The position numbers and the translations under genes were made by a program. The notes under the pieces were generated by a model. The model was not told the DNA's origin and made no database searches. It saw only the letters and a program-made list of their open reading frames with translations. From the NCBI GenBank assembly GCA_021325115.1, contig JAJPHU010000125.1, positions 1-45,526 of the forward strand: a stretch of 45,526 bases of DNA, given 5' to 3'. This DNA is from Planctomycetota bacterium. Its GTDB lineage: Bacteria > Planctomycetota > Planctomycetia > Gemmatales > Gemmataceae. Below are positions 16,057 through 24,231 of the stretch, in pieces; the first letter of the stretch is position 1, and each line of letters starts with the position of its first letter.

Positions 16057-17508
16057 CTATTTTTGGACAGTCTTCAATCCCGGCGAGGCGTTGAACGCTT
16101 TCACCAGGCTGCCGTCTTTGATCTTCCAGATGCGCACCTCGCCGTCGAAAGCTCCCGATGCGATCAGATTACCGTCGGGGCTGATGGCCACGGCGTAAAC
16201 GTAATCGTGGTGTCCGCTCAGCGTCCGTACCAGCGAGCCGTTGTCCGCATTCCATAGTCGGACCGTCTGGTCGGCGCTGCACGTGGCCAAGAGGGGCTGC
16301 TTGGGGTGCGCCACCAGCTTGAGGATAACTCTGCCGTGTCCGCCGGAAGCGCGGATCTGCTTGCCCTCGGCAGCAGCTGTCCACGCCCGCAACTGATTGT
16401 CTTCGCCGACCGAGTAACCGACCGTGCCATCAGCCTTGATAGCAACGCCGTAAACGGGATTTTGATGATTCGGAAAGGTCAGAATCGATTCTTTGGCATC
16501 GATGTCCCAGAGCTTGGCCGTCTTGTCGCGGCTGGCAGTGGCCAGGCGCTTGCCGTCCGGCGTGAAAGCGATGCCGAATACCCAATCGGCGTGGTTCTCG
16601 ATAGGCGGCAGCTCCTTGATGTGGTCATAACCGCCACTGAGGTCCCAGACATGAACGAGGCGATCACAACCGCCAGAGGCCAGCTTTTTGCCGTCGGCGC
16701 TAAGAGCGAGGCACAACACCTCATCATCGGCATCGAGCAGTTGTTTGACCATCACACGCTTGTCGTGGACGCCATCGAGGACAACAACTTCAGTGGGACG
16801 GACGTTTCGCCGGTCGGTCCCTCCGTTGAGGTCATAGAGGCGCACGTCGCCCTCCTCGCCGGGCCGGCCGCCAGCGACGGCCAGCTTGCCATCGGGCAGA
16901 AACACCATCGCCATAGCACGGCGGGCACGCGTGTAGATGCGCTTTTCTAGTTTATCTCTAAATATATCCCAAATAGTCAACTCGTGATGGCCGCTGACAA
17001 CGATTTTCTTGCTGTCCGGCGTAAAGGCGAGGGCGGTGACGGTGACGGGATAGGGATAAGCAGCGGGCGGCGGCGGCGGCGTCCAGCGTAGCCGTAGCTC
17101 ACGCAGCAGGTCGGCATCCGGCTTAATGCCCGCATCGAGCGGGGCGCCTTGCTGAATCCAGCGTTCGATTAGTTCGATTTGCTGGGATGGCAAGGGAGCG
17201 CCACTTTCCTTGGGCGGCATACGTTTCTTGTCCGTGGCTGTCAGCACCGTTATGAGATAGCTATCCTCGGGATTGCCGGGGATGATAGGATCTTCCTTGG
17301 TGCCGCCCTTGCGCAAGTTGGCATACCGGGTCATGTCTAGCTTGCCCTTGGGGTTCTTGGCTCCGTGGCAGCCGAAGCATTTTTCCTTGAGGATGGGGGC
17401 GATGTCGTTGATAAAGCTAACCGGTTTGGAGGCATCGGCAGCGTGAACCGGCTGTGCCGCGGCCAGCACGACGCACAGAAAGTAGAAGCAACGATGCGAA
17501 GAATACAT
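16057..17508 (-). CDS. Planctomycete cytochrome c domain fused to WD40 beta-propeller, secreted
   Basis: This 483-aa protein starts at an ATG at 17508 with GGAG upstream; the tracked start is a TTG without benefit. It has a signal peptide (FYFLCVVLAAAQPVHA). Residues about 30-100 are a PSCyt1-type domain with CFGCH heme-c attachment and KGKLDMTRYANLRKGG, ending in a distal Met (KKRMPPKESG). Residues 150-483 hold WD40 repeats (HADWVFGIAFTPDGKRLATA, DKTAKLWDID, LATCSADQTVRLWN). Such fusions are common in planctomycetes and are thought to act in periplasmic electron transfer or complex assembly, but the substrate is unknown. Heme attachment needs a reduced CxxC, a possible client of the DsbD-like selenoprotein (inference). 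Confidence 0.87.
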   Translation of the reverse strand: MYSSHRCFYFLCVVLAAAQPVHAADASKPVSFINDIAPILKEKCFGCHGAKNPKGKLDMTRYANLRKGGTKEDPIIPGNPEDSYLITVLTATDKKRMPPKESGAPLPSQQIELIERWIQQGAPLDAGIKPDADLLRELRLRWTPPPPPAAYPYPVTVTALAFTPDSKKIVVSGHHELTIWDIFRDKLEKRIYTRARRAMAMVFLPDGKLAVAGGRPGEEGDVRLYDLNGGTDRRNVRPTEVVVLDGVHDKRVMVKQLLDADDEVLCLALSADGKKLASGGCDRLVHVWDLSGGYDHIKELPPIENHADWVFGIAFTPDGKRLATASRDKTAKLWDIDAKESILTFPNHQNPVYGVAIKADGTVGYSVGEDNQLRAWTAAAEGKQIRASGGHGRVILKLVAHPKQPLLATCSADQTVRLWNADNGSLVRTLSGHHDYVYAVAISPDGNLIASGAFDGEVRIWKIKDGSLVKAFNASPGLKTVQK

Positions 17509-17608
17509 GGGAAACAAGCTCCAAGGTGGGGCGCCTGAAGGCGCGCATTCGGTGGGTTCAATGCTTTCATCATTATAATGGAATACGGATGATCCGGATA
17601 TAGCAGAA

Positions 17609-17670
17609 GATACGAACCGGAAGTGTAAGTAGCGGAAGATAGGTCCTCGCTTACGCTTTCCCTTCGTATC
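17609..17670. repeat. GGAAGCGTAAG-family hairpin in a divergent promoter region
   Basis: GATACGAACCGGAAGTGTAAG and CTTACGCTTTCCCTTCGTATC form 21-base arms with four mismatches. The element sits between two divergently transcribed genes (WD40-cytochrome and ThuA), so it cannot be a terminator for either. Further inverted similarity (GGATGATCCG, CGTCATCCG) flanks it. Confidence 0.6.
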
Positions 17671-17777
17671 CTCACGTCATCCGCATTCGGTTTATCCGCA
17701 TATAATCATCTCCGCTACGGGTGGATCGGCCCAATGGTTCGGCGCCGGCGCCTGTAAATCCTGACGAGGAGAATATC

Positions 17778-18692
17778 ATGCGAAACAACATGCTTTTGCC
17801 CCTCTTTCTCATTCTTCCGCTCTGCGTGGGAGTATTGGCGGCAGAGGTCGATCCCTATGATCAATCCGGCGTGCCGCTGGAAAAGCAGCCGCCCCCGGAT
17901 GCCAAGGTGACGAAAATTGTCCTCGTCGCCGGTCGGGCCAGTCACAGGTCTGGCGAGCATGAGTTTTTCGCCGGCTGTGCTTTGCTTATGAAGTTGCTTC
18001 AGCAAACGTCCGGCGTCTTCCCCGTCATGGCCCGCGATGGCTGGCCGAAAAATCCCCAAACCTTCGAGGGCGCCAAGACGGTCGTCTTTTACATGGATGG
18101 CGGCAACGGCCATCCGATCATTCAGAAGGACCATCGCCAAATTGTGCAAAAGCTGATGGACCAGGGGGTCGGTTTCGTTAATCTACATTACGCCGTTGAA
18201 TATCCCAAAAGTCAGAGCGATCACGTCCTGCAATGGCTGGGCGGCTACTACGAGACAGGGTTTTCGACCAATCCGCACTGGAAGGCCGAGATCAAATCGC
18301 TGCCAGAACATCCGATCACGCGCGGCGTCAAACCGTTTGCCCTTCAGGACGAATGGTACTTCAACATCCGCTTCAAGCCGGAGCTGCAAGGCGTGACCCC
18401 GATCCTCAAGGCCGTGCCGCCCGATGACAAGCGGGGCACTGCCGCCGCTCGTGAACACAAGGGCCGTGAAGAGATCCTTGCCTGGGCCTTCAACCGCGCC
18501 AACGGCGGGCGCTCGTTCGGCTTCACCGGGGCGCATTTCCACAAAAACTGGGGCGATGAAAACTTTCGTCGTCTCGTGGTCAATGCCATCCTGTGGACGG
18601 CCAAGCTCGAAGTGCCCCCGGACGGTGCTAAAGTGGATATGAGTCCCGACGAACTGAATCGCAATCTCGATCGCAAACCCGATCGCAGATGA
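17778..18692 (+). CDS. Secreted ThuA-domain protein
   Basis: This 304-aa protein starts at the ATG at 17778, preceded by GAGGAG, with a signal peptide (MLLPLFLILPLCVGVLAA). The body is a ThuA domain, a class I glutamine amidotransferase-like fold: KIVLVAGRASHRSGEHEF, GAKTVVFYMDGGNGHPI, GVGFVNLHYAVEYPKS, then HPITRGVKPFALQDEWYF and RSFGFTGAHFHKNWGDE. ThuA proteins were first linked to trehalose utilisation, and in planctomycetes many are exported and of unknown substrate. The conserved His residues (SHRSGEHE, NLHYA, GAHFHKNWGD) could bind metal or sugar. It is divergent from the WD40-cytochrome gene and followed by a palindromic hairpin. Confidence 0.85.
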   Translation: MRNNMLLPLFLILPLCVGVLAAEVDPYDQSGVPLEKQPPPDAKVTKIVLVAGRASHRSGEHEFFAGCALLMKLLQQTSGVFPVMARDGWPKNPQTFEGAKTVVFYMDGGNGHPIIQKDHRQIVQKLMDQGVGFVNLHYAVEYPKSQSDHVLQWLGGYYETGFSTNPHWKAEIKSLPEHPITRGVKPFALQDEWYFNIRFKPELQGVTPILKAVPPDDKRGTAAAREHKGREEILAWAFNRANGGRSFGFTGAHFHKNWGDENFRRLVVNAILWTAKLEVPPDGAKVDMSPDELNRNLDRKPDRR

Positions 18693-18711
18693 CGTTTTTG
18701 TCGCGCCAGGG

Positions 18712-18772
18712 ACGAGCCGGAAGCGTAACCAACGGATAAAACAAACAGCCGTCGCTTACGCTTCCGGCTCGT
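18712..18772. repeat. 17-bp inverted repeat, GGAAGCGTAAG family
   Basis: ACGAGCCGGAAGCGTAA (18712-18728) is exactly mirrored by TTACGCTTCCGGCTCGT (18756-18772) around a 27-base loop. It lies 20 bases after the ThuA stop and 30 bases before the next start, so termination of the upstream gene is plausible. Confidence 0.75.
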
Positions 18773-18801
18773 GAGCAGCGCGAAGAACAAGGAGATTGCT
18801 C

Positions 18802-18999
18802 ATGAGTTCGCTTCCGAAGGGTTTGCCTCAGCCAATGCCGGGAAAGCCTGGCACAGACGCCGAAGGCTGGGAACGCCGTGAGCATCTGACCAAGAGCGAA
18901 TCGGAGATGCTGCTGGACTGGCTGGAGGCGAACGGTTATTCGCAGAAAGAAGTCCTCCTTGCTGAGGATGGCAGTTTCATAGTGCGCTGGCGTCACTAA
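18802..18999 (+). CDS. Small conserved-looking hypothetical protein (65 aa)
   Basis: The ATG at 18802 has AAGGAG seven bases upstream, a good ribosome site. The product begins with a Pro/Gly-rich tail (SSLPKGLPQPMPGKPGTDAE) and continues with a charged helical segment (RREHLTKSESEMLLDWLEAN) and a short GYSQKEVLLAEDGSFIVRW beta-like end. It has no signal peptide, membrane segment or known motif. Codon use looks ordinary. It is separated from the ThuA gene by a hairpin and converges on the 991-aa gene with three bases between the stops. Function unknown. Confidence 0.65.
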   Translation: MSSLPKGLPQPMPGKPGTDAEGWERREHLTKSESEMLLDWLEANGYSQKEVLLAEDGSFIVRWRH

Positions 19000-19002
19000 G
19001 TC

Positions 19003-21978
19003 CTAACGGTCGCGGCCCGATGGTTGGCGGAGCGGCGGCCGGAAGAGCGCAGAGAGTTTGCTGCTCCATCCACTCCCTGGCGATCGCGGTTCGGTTTTTT
19101 CCGGCGGCATTCCTTCAACGGTGCTCATCTCCGGCTCCTCTTTCTTGTCTGTCATCGGCTCAATGCGAACGTCATCAAAATACACTGTGCCCAGCCCCGT
19201 CAGTGCCATACTCACGTGGACCAGGCCGGACTCCGGCACGGTGCGATAAAGGATAAATTGTTTCCAAATAGTCGGTTGTGTTAGACGCACCGCCAGCGGC
19301 TCGCCACCGGCGCTGTCGTACAATAACGCGCCATCGGGAGAGCCGGTGATTGCCTCCGGCACACACACCCAGGCGCTGATACGCACCGGCGTGCCGGGCG
19401 GCAGATGCACCGCCGGACTGTGGATGGCCAGGAACGTTCGCTCCAACACCTGCGGCGTTTTCAGGGCATTTTTGGCGCTGAGTTTGAGCATCAGACATTG
19501 CTTGCCCTCGCGCGGATTGTTGGCCACGCGCTTGGCCTCGCCTTGCACGTCATCCAAGGACGGTACTTCTTCCAGACTCCAGTTGCGCTGTTGTTGGTAG
19601 GGGGGCGATTCAAAATCGCCTTCCAGCAGGACGTTTTTGCCGGGGTGCAGCTTGACGATCGCGTTGTAATATTGCCAGAAGCGCGGCAGGGTGTAGAAAC
19701 TGAGGGCGAAGGGACAAGCTACCGGCGTGGTCAGTTTTTGCACGGCGGCATCCCAGTGTTGACGCATAAGGATGCGCAGCGCCCGCAAAGCCAGCTGTGC
19801 ATCGGCATAGGCGTCGTTGAATTCGCCGTCAATACGGTGCTTGCGGCTCTTTTCCAGCCATTGCCGGGCTGTGTCCAGAAGTGCATCGCCGTCGTGAATT
19901 TTCTTGCCCATCGTCTTCAATTCTTCGTGAATTTTTGCCACTTTGACGATCTCTTCTTGGGCTTGATCGTGAATCCATTGGGCAGCGTCCATGCGCATCG
20001 ACCGTTGCATTTCTTGAAAGCGCGGTATGAGGCTGCCGCGGCCCAGGACATCAGCCGTGAAGACAAGGGCGCTGGTCAGGTTGAAATTGCGCAGGATGAC
20101 TTCCCGACCGCCGAGGATGGGCTTGCTCGGATAGGAGCGGATGCCGCCGGGCGAGACTTCCCAGGCCGTGTAGTTCTCCGGCACCATGACTTTCAAGCGG
20201 ACCTGGGAAAGATAGCCTTGTGGCGGAACATATTGCGAACCAGGCCCCATCCAGATCGGCAGCACGAGCACAGCCTTATCGCATTTCAAGACGGCGGCCA
20301 TGACATTGGGATCGGGCACCTCCGGAAGTCCGGGTACTTTGGGCAGCCAGGCAGTAACCCATTGTGGGTCTTTATTAGCGGTGACGAGCAGCGGTTCGAG
20401 CAAGCGCAGTTCCTGGTTGAGCAGAGCCAGGGCCAGCAGGCGATCGCGGCCCATGTGGCTGTCGGCTAAAAAGCGGTCCGACCAGTAGCCGAGGCCGCGG
20501 AAGCCGCAGCCGATCGCGATGTATGACAAGAGGCGGATCTGTTCCGGCTGCGGGCCGATCGGCTCGCTGAATCGGCCCGTCGTGCGCTCGTAGGCAACGG
20601 TCATAAACCAGTCGGGCAAGTGGGTTTGAATCCAGGTCCAGCAGAAAGCATCAGGCGGCAACAGGGCACGCCGCTGCATCAGCCATTGGCGATAATCGTT
20701 CAGCTCCAGGCTGGTCAGCAGCGGCCAGCGGTGGGTGCCAATCATCAGTTGTTGATTGCCGGCGCGCGAATAGGCGAGGAAGCCATCGCGGACATCGGCG
20801 GCCAACGGACGAAGCGGATCGACATTGTGGATGGCCTGGGCTGTACTCATAACGGCCCGGCTTTTCTCGAAGGGCAGGTTGCCGCCCAGGTCCCAGCATA
20901 GTACCGCTTGCTCGCGGAGAAAGCGGCTGACATTGCGGCCCAGTGCCTCGTTGGCCGTCAACTGGCCCTGGACCTTGCCGCCCGGCTGCTCGACGATCTG
21001 CGGCGCGTTCAGCGTCGGAATGATCCAGAAGCCGAGATTGGCGGCGTTTTCGATCAGGCCCGATGGCGCGCTTTCGTCGAGCCAAATCGTATTGAAACCG
21101 GCGTTGCGCAGCACTTGCAGCGGTGTGCCCGTATGGCGAATGCCCAACAGAAAAAGCCGCTCATTGCCGACTTTCAGATGCCCCCCCTCCAGGCGAACCT
21201 CGTCGGGCCGCTGGTTGATGGCCGGCCGCGCCGGCGTCATCTCTTGACCGCCAGCGTGCAGGGGTGTCTCCGCACCCTGAGTTCGAGGCGTGGAGGCAAC
21301 TCCGCTCGCCGGCAGCGGCATGTCGAACGCTGGACCGGCTTCCAGATCGTCGATCCACACATGTGTTTCACCTGGCCCTGTGTAGACGTTGAGCACCAAC
21401 TGATCGACATAGGCGCCGGTGGCATTGATCTCGTGCTTGAGCGTGCCGGCCAGTAATTGCTGTTGTTGACGCAGCAACTTGACCGGCGTGGGCAGCGATA
21501 ACGGTTGCCAGTGCTGAACGATCTGATAGCGTTCGCCGGGCAGCAGCGCCGTCAGCAGATGGCCGGGATTGTTGGGGTCCCACTCTTTGGGAAAAACAAC
21601 ACGCGCCAACAGCTGCACGCCAGGGCGATTGGCGCGGACCCACAGACTGATGTTGAGATCGTCCGTCACCGGCGCCCGGCCGAGGTTGTAGGTGTAGTGG
21701 ATAAAACTGCCATGTTCCGCTTCAAACTGAATGGTTTCGGAGCGCTGGCCGCTGTGTACCGATTTGTCAGTGAGTTCATGGAGAGTCTCTTTGTAGCTGG
21801 CGTCGTGCGGCCCTGGCAGCCAGAGAGGACTGCGCCCCTCGAAACCGTACTGGATCATCTGTTGCCCGGGAGCAGCGGCGACGAAAGCCAGCACCAGACC
21901 AATGCAGAGAGCAAAAGGCAGAAGGCAGGTCCTACCCGTCGGCTTTTCCTTCTGCATTCTGCAGGCTGCGTTCTGCAT
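19003..21978 (-). CDS. Large secreted protein with carbohydrate-binding-like and glycoside-hydrolase-like regions
   Basis: This 991-aa protein starts at the ATG at 21978, with AAGGAG eight bases upstream. A leader encoded by a repeat-like sequence (MQNAACRMQKEK) precedes a hydrophobic signal segment (LLPFALCIGLVLAFVAA). Residues 35-225 look like a jelly-roll carbohydrate-binding domain (GFEGRSPLWLPGP, LNISLWVRANRPGVQLLARV, THVWIDDLEAGP). Residues 250-560 look like a TIM-barrel glycoside hydrolase (LFLLGIRHTGTPLQVLRNAG, FNTIWLDESAP, VLCWDLGGNLPFEKSR). A helical stretch (670-760) and a second beta-rich domain (VLLEGDFESPPYQQQRNWS, GTVYFDDVRIEP) follow. I cannot place catalytic Glu/Asp residues with confidence, so activity is uncertain. 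It is divergent from the GT9 gene. Confidence 0.75.
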   Translation of the reverse strand: MQNAACRMQKEKPTGRTCLLPFALCIGLVLAFVAAAPGQQMIQYGFEGRSPLWLPGPHDASYKETLHELTDKSVHSGQRSETIQFEAEHGSFIHYTYNLGRAPVTDDLNISLWVRANRPGVQLLARVVFPKEWDPNNPGHLLTALLPGERYQIVQHWQPLSLPTPVKLLRQQQQLLAGTLKHEINATGAYVDQLVLNVYTGPGETHVWIDDLEAGPAFDMPLPASGVASTPRTQGAETPLHAGGQEMTPARPAINQRPDEVRLEGGHLKVGNERLFLLGIRHTGTPLQVLRNAGFNTIWLDESAPSGLIENAANLGFWIIPTLNAPQIVEQPGGKVQGQLTANEALGRNVSRFLREQAVLCWDLGGNLPFEKSRAVMSTAQAIHNVDPLRPLAADVRDGFLAYSRAGNQQLMIGTHRWPLLTSLELNDYRQWLMQRRALLPPDAFCWTWIQTHLPDWFMTVAYERTTGRFSEPIGPQPEQIRLLSYIAIGCGFRGLGYWSDRFLADSHMGRDRLLALALLNQELRLLEPLLVTANKDPQWVTAWLPKVPGLPEVPDPNVMAAVLKCDKAVLVLPIWMGPGSQYVPPQGYLSQVRLKVMVPENYTAWEVSPGGIRSYPSKPILGGREVILRNFNLTSALVFTADVLGRGSLIPRFQEMQRSMRMDAAQWIHDQAQEEIVKVAKIHEELKTMGKKIHDGDALLDTARQWLEKSRKHRIDGEFNDAYADAQLALRALRILMRQHWDAAVQKLTTPVACPFALSFYTLPRFWQYYNAIVKLHPGKNVLLEGDFESPPYQQQRNWSLEEVPSLDDVQGEAKRVANNPREGKQCLMLKLSAKNALKTPQVLERTFLAIHSPAVHLPPGTPVRISAWVCVPEAITGSPDGALLYDSAGGEPLAVRLTQPTIWKQFILYRTVPESGLVHVSMALTGLGTVYFDDVRIEPMTDKKEEPEMSTVEGMPPEKTEPRSPGSGWSSKLSALFRPPLRQPSGRDR

Positions 21979-22186
21979 TGGGAAAGCTCCTTGCGCAACA
22001 AGGGCGAACCAACGGGGCGGAATTCATAGCAAAGGGGCGGCGATCGGCCAAGAGCAATTCGCGCTTGCCCGCCAATGCCGATTGTGCGACAAATCTACGC
22101 AGCCAGCGAGCGGGACGTATCAACGCCCCGGTAGAAATGCCCAGAGCATGGACACGTCCCGCTCGCTGAATTTGAGGATGCCATAT

Positions 22187-23260
22187 ATGTCCGGATGGAA
22201 TCGTCCTTCGCTGGCGGTTTATAACGCCGAACGCATCGCTGTGATCAAGCCGAGCGCTCTGGGCGACATCGTCCACAGCCTGCCGGTGCTAACGGCCCTG
22301 CGGCGGCGCTATCCACACGCGCACATCACCTGGGTGGTCAATCAGGTTTATGCCCCGCTGCTGGACGGCCACCGTGATCTGGATGACGTTTTGCCGTTCG
22401 ATCGCCGCGCCTCGCATCGCGGCTGGCAGGCAGCGGCGCGATCGTGGTTAAGTTTCCTCCGCGAATTACAACGGCGGCGTTTCGACCTGGCCATCGACTT
22501 GCAGGGCTTGTTCCGCACGGCCGTGATGATGGCAGCAACCGGAGCCAAACGGCGTGTCGGGCTGAGTACGGCCCGCGAAGGGGCAACGTGGACCTACACC
22601 GACATTGTTCCTGTGGCGGATTTCAACGCCATTCACGCTGTCGATCGTTGCTGGCGCGTCGCTGAAGCACTTGGCGTCGGCGATATGCCCAAGGAATTCC
22701 ACATCCCAATCCCCGAGGAAGCCCAACGCTGGGCCGAGGCAACGACACGCGGCTATCCGCGTCCGTGGCTGATGCTCGGTCCTGGCGCGCGTTGGATGAC
22801 CAAGCGCTGGCCGCCGGAGCATTTCGCCGCTCTGGCCCGCCGGGCCTGGGACAACTTCGGCGGTACTGTTTTTGTCGTTGGCGGTGAAGAAGAGACCGCG
22901 GCGGCGCTGGCCGTGCGCCGGCGCTTGTCCGGTCCTTGCCGCGATTTGACTGGACGAACCACCTTGCCGCGTCTGGCTGCGCTGTTGGCGCGCGCCGACG
23001 TAATGCTGGCCAACGACACCGGCCCGCTACACCTGGCCGCTGCCCTGGGCCGACCCATCGTCGCCCCTTATACGTGCACGCGCGTTCGGCTCAATGGTCC
23101 TTATCCTCTCCAGGCTGGCGCAGTCGAAACGACCGTCTCCTGCCGCGGTAGTTACATCAAACGCTGTTCGCGCCTGGAGTGCATGGCGGAACTAACACCG
23201 GAGTGCTTGTGGCCCTCTCTCGCCGATGTGCTGCGTTCCTGGCAGAATTGTTGCGCATAA
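22187..23260 (+). CDS. Glycosyltransferase family 9 (heptosyltransferase-like)
   Basis: This 357-aa protein resembles ADP-heptose:LPS heptosyltransferases (GT9, GT-B fold). The N-terminal signature is RIAVIKPSALGDIVHSLPVL, followed by LRRRYPHAHITWVV and FDLAIDLQGLFRTAVMM. The C-terminal nucleotide-sugar part has LMLGPGARWMTKRWPPEHFA, FVVGGEEE and MLANDTGPLHLAAALGRPIV. The start at 22187 is favoured by GAGG nine bases upstream; 22178 is possible. It should transfer a sugar to a lipid A-core or other cell-surface acceptor at the cytoplasmic face. No other LPS gene lies near, so the acceptor is unknown. It is divergent from the large secreted protein. Confidence 0.88.
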   Translation: MSGWNRPSLAVYNAERIAVIKPSALGDIVHSLPVLTALRRRYPHAHITWVVNQVYAPLLDGHRDLDDVLPFDRRASHRGWQAAARSWLSFLRELQRRRFDLAIDLQGLFRTAVMMAATGAKRRVGLSTAREGATWTYTDIVPVADFNAIHAVDRCWRVAEALGVGDMPKEFHIPIPEEAQRWAEATTRGYPRPWLMLGPGARWMTKRWPPEHFAALARRAWDNFGGTVFVVGGEEETAAALAVRRRLSGPCRDLTGRTTLPRLAALLARADVMLANDTGPLHLAAALGRPIVAPYTCTRVRLNGPYPLQAGAVETTVSCRGSYIKRCSRLECMAELTPECLWPSLADVLRSWQNCCA

Positions 23261-23408
23261 GGAACGAATGCAACGGAGATGGTTTCTGCACCGAGTGCAG
23301 GGTCGGGACAGCTTGGCCCCTTGCCGCGGACGGCGGCCGCTTACACAATCAGAAGAAGAGCATCCCCCGCGATCAAGACCCCTTTTTTCTCACACAAGGA
23401 GAAGCACC

Positions 23409-24008
23409 ATGACCGTGTGTAAGTATCTCGTTCTCGCTGGCTTCGTTCTCGGCATCTGGATGGCCGCAGTCGGCGGCACGCCGGCCAAGGAGGCCAAGAA
23501 TGAGCTGAACAAAGGAGACAAGGCTCCGTCCTTCGAGGCCACCGATGACCAGGGCAAGACCTGGAAGTCCAGCGATTACGTCGGCAAGAAGGTGATCGTC
23601 GTTTACTTCTACCCGGCTGACTTCACCGGCGGCTGCACCAAGCAAGCCTGCACCTACCGCGATGATATGGACAAGCTGGTCGCCAAAGATATCATGGTCG
23701 TCGGCATCAGCGGCGACAGCGCCAGGACGCACGATCTGTTCAAGAAACACCACAAGCTAAATTACACCCTTTTGGCCGATGAAAAGGGCGAAATTGCCAA
23801 AAAGTTCGGTGTGCCGGTCAACAGAGGCGGCAAGGCCAAAGGTTTCGACGAGAACGGCAAGGAAATCGTGGTCGAACGCGGCGTCACGATTCCACGCTGG
23901 ACCTTCGTGATCGGCAAGGATGGCACCATCATCTACAAGAACCAAAAGGTCAATCCGGCGCAGGATAGCAAGCAGATCTTGGAAGCAGTCGAGAAACAGA
24001 GCAAGTAA
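23409..24008 (+). CDS. Exported peroxiredoxin (BCP/AhpC-TSA type)
   Basis: This 199-aa protein starts at an ATG with AAGGAG upstream and a signal peptide (YLVLAGFVLGIWMAAVGGTPA). The peroxiredoxin domain begins NKGDKAPSFEATDDQGKTW. The active site is FYPADFTGGCTKQACTYRDD, where the first Cys is peroxidatic and the second, five residues on, is resolving, as in atypical two-Cys BCP proteins. Arg (PRWTFVIGKDG) is also kept. It reduces hydroperoxides using thiols. Because it is exported, it needs a periplasmic reductant, and a DsbD-like transmembrane reductase such as the selenoprotein at 7519 is a candidate (inference). The 148 bases between GT9 and this gene hold no recognisable feature. Confidence 0.88.
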   Translation: MTVCKYLVLAGFVLGIWMAAVGGTPAKEAKNELNKGDKAPSFEATDDQGKTWKSSDYVGKKVIVVYFYPADFTGGCTKQACTYRDDMDKLVAKDIMVVGISGDSARTHDLFKKHHKLNYTLLADEKGEIAKKFGVPVNRGGKAKGFDENGKEIVVERGVTIPRWTFVIGKDGTIIYKNQKVNPAQDSKQILEAVEKQSK

Positions 24009-24031
24009 CACGGAAGAGCCGCAAAAACGTA

Positions 24032-24224
24032 ACGATCCGGAAGCGTAAGGGATGATAAGGCAGCCGTCGCCTTAGAGCTACCGAACCCAGCCTCCTCTCC
24101 CCTCGTGGGGGAGGGCTGGGGTGGGAGGTGTCAGGGCAATGGAGCCAAGGAGTTGTCTCCCCACCCAACCCCTCCCCCACAAGGGGGAGGGAAAAGTCCC
24201 CTAGCCCTTACGCTTCCGGATCGT
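24032..24224. repeat. Composite palindrome between convergent genes
   Basis: Outer arms ACGATCCGGAAGCGTAAGGG (24032-24051) and CCCTTACGCTTCCGGATCGT (24205-24224) are perfect reverse complements. Inside are further palindromes of the CCTCCCCCACAAGGGGGAGG type (CTCCCCTCGTGGGGGAG and CCCCTCCCCCACAAGGGGGA). The element fills the gap between the peroxiredoxin stop and the convergent Tyr/Cys-rich gene and may terminate both. It looks like one family inserted into another. Confidence 0.75.
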
Positions 24225-24231
24225 TTTTACA

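Noticed and set aside
19405-20469. 354-aa plus-strand ORF inside the 991-aa gene
   Set aside because: Antisense shadow; the minus-strand protein has a signal peptide, ribosome site and domain-like composition.
21957-21978. Alternative start (second Met) of the 991-aa protein because the first residues look repeat-derived
   Set aside because: The ribosome site AAGGAG is correctly spaced for the first ATG at 21978; the repeat-like MQNAACRMQ leader is noted but kept.
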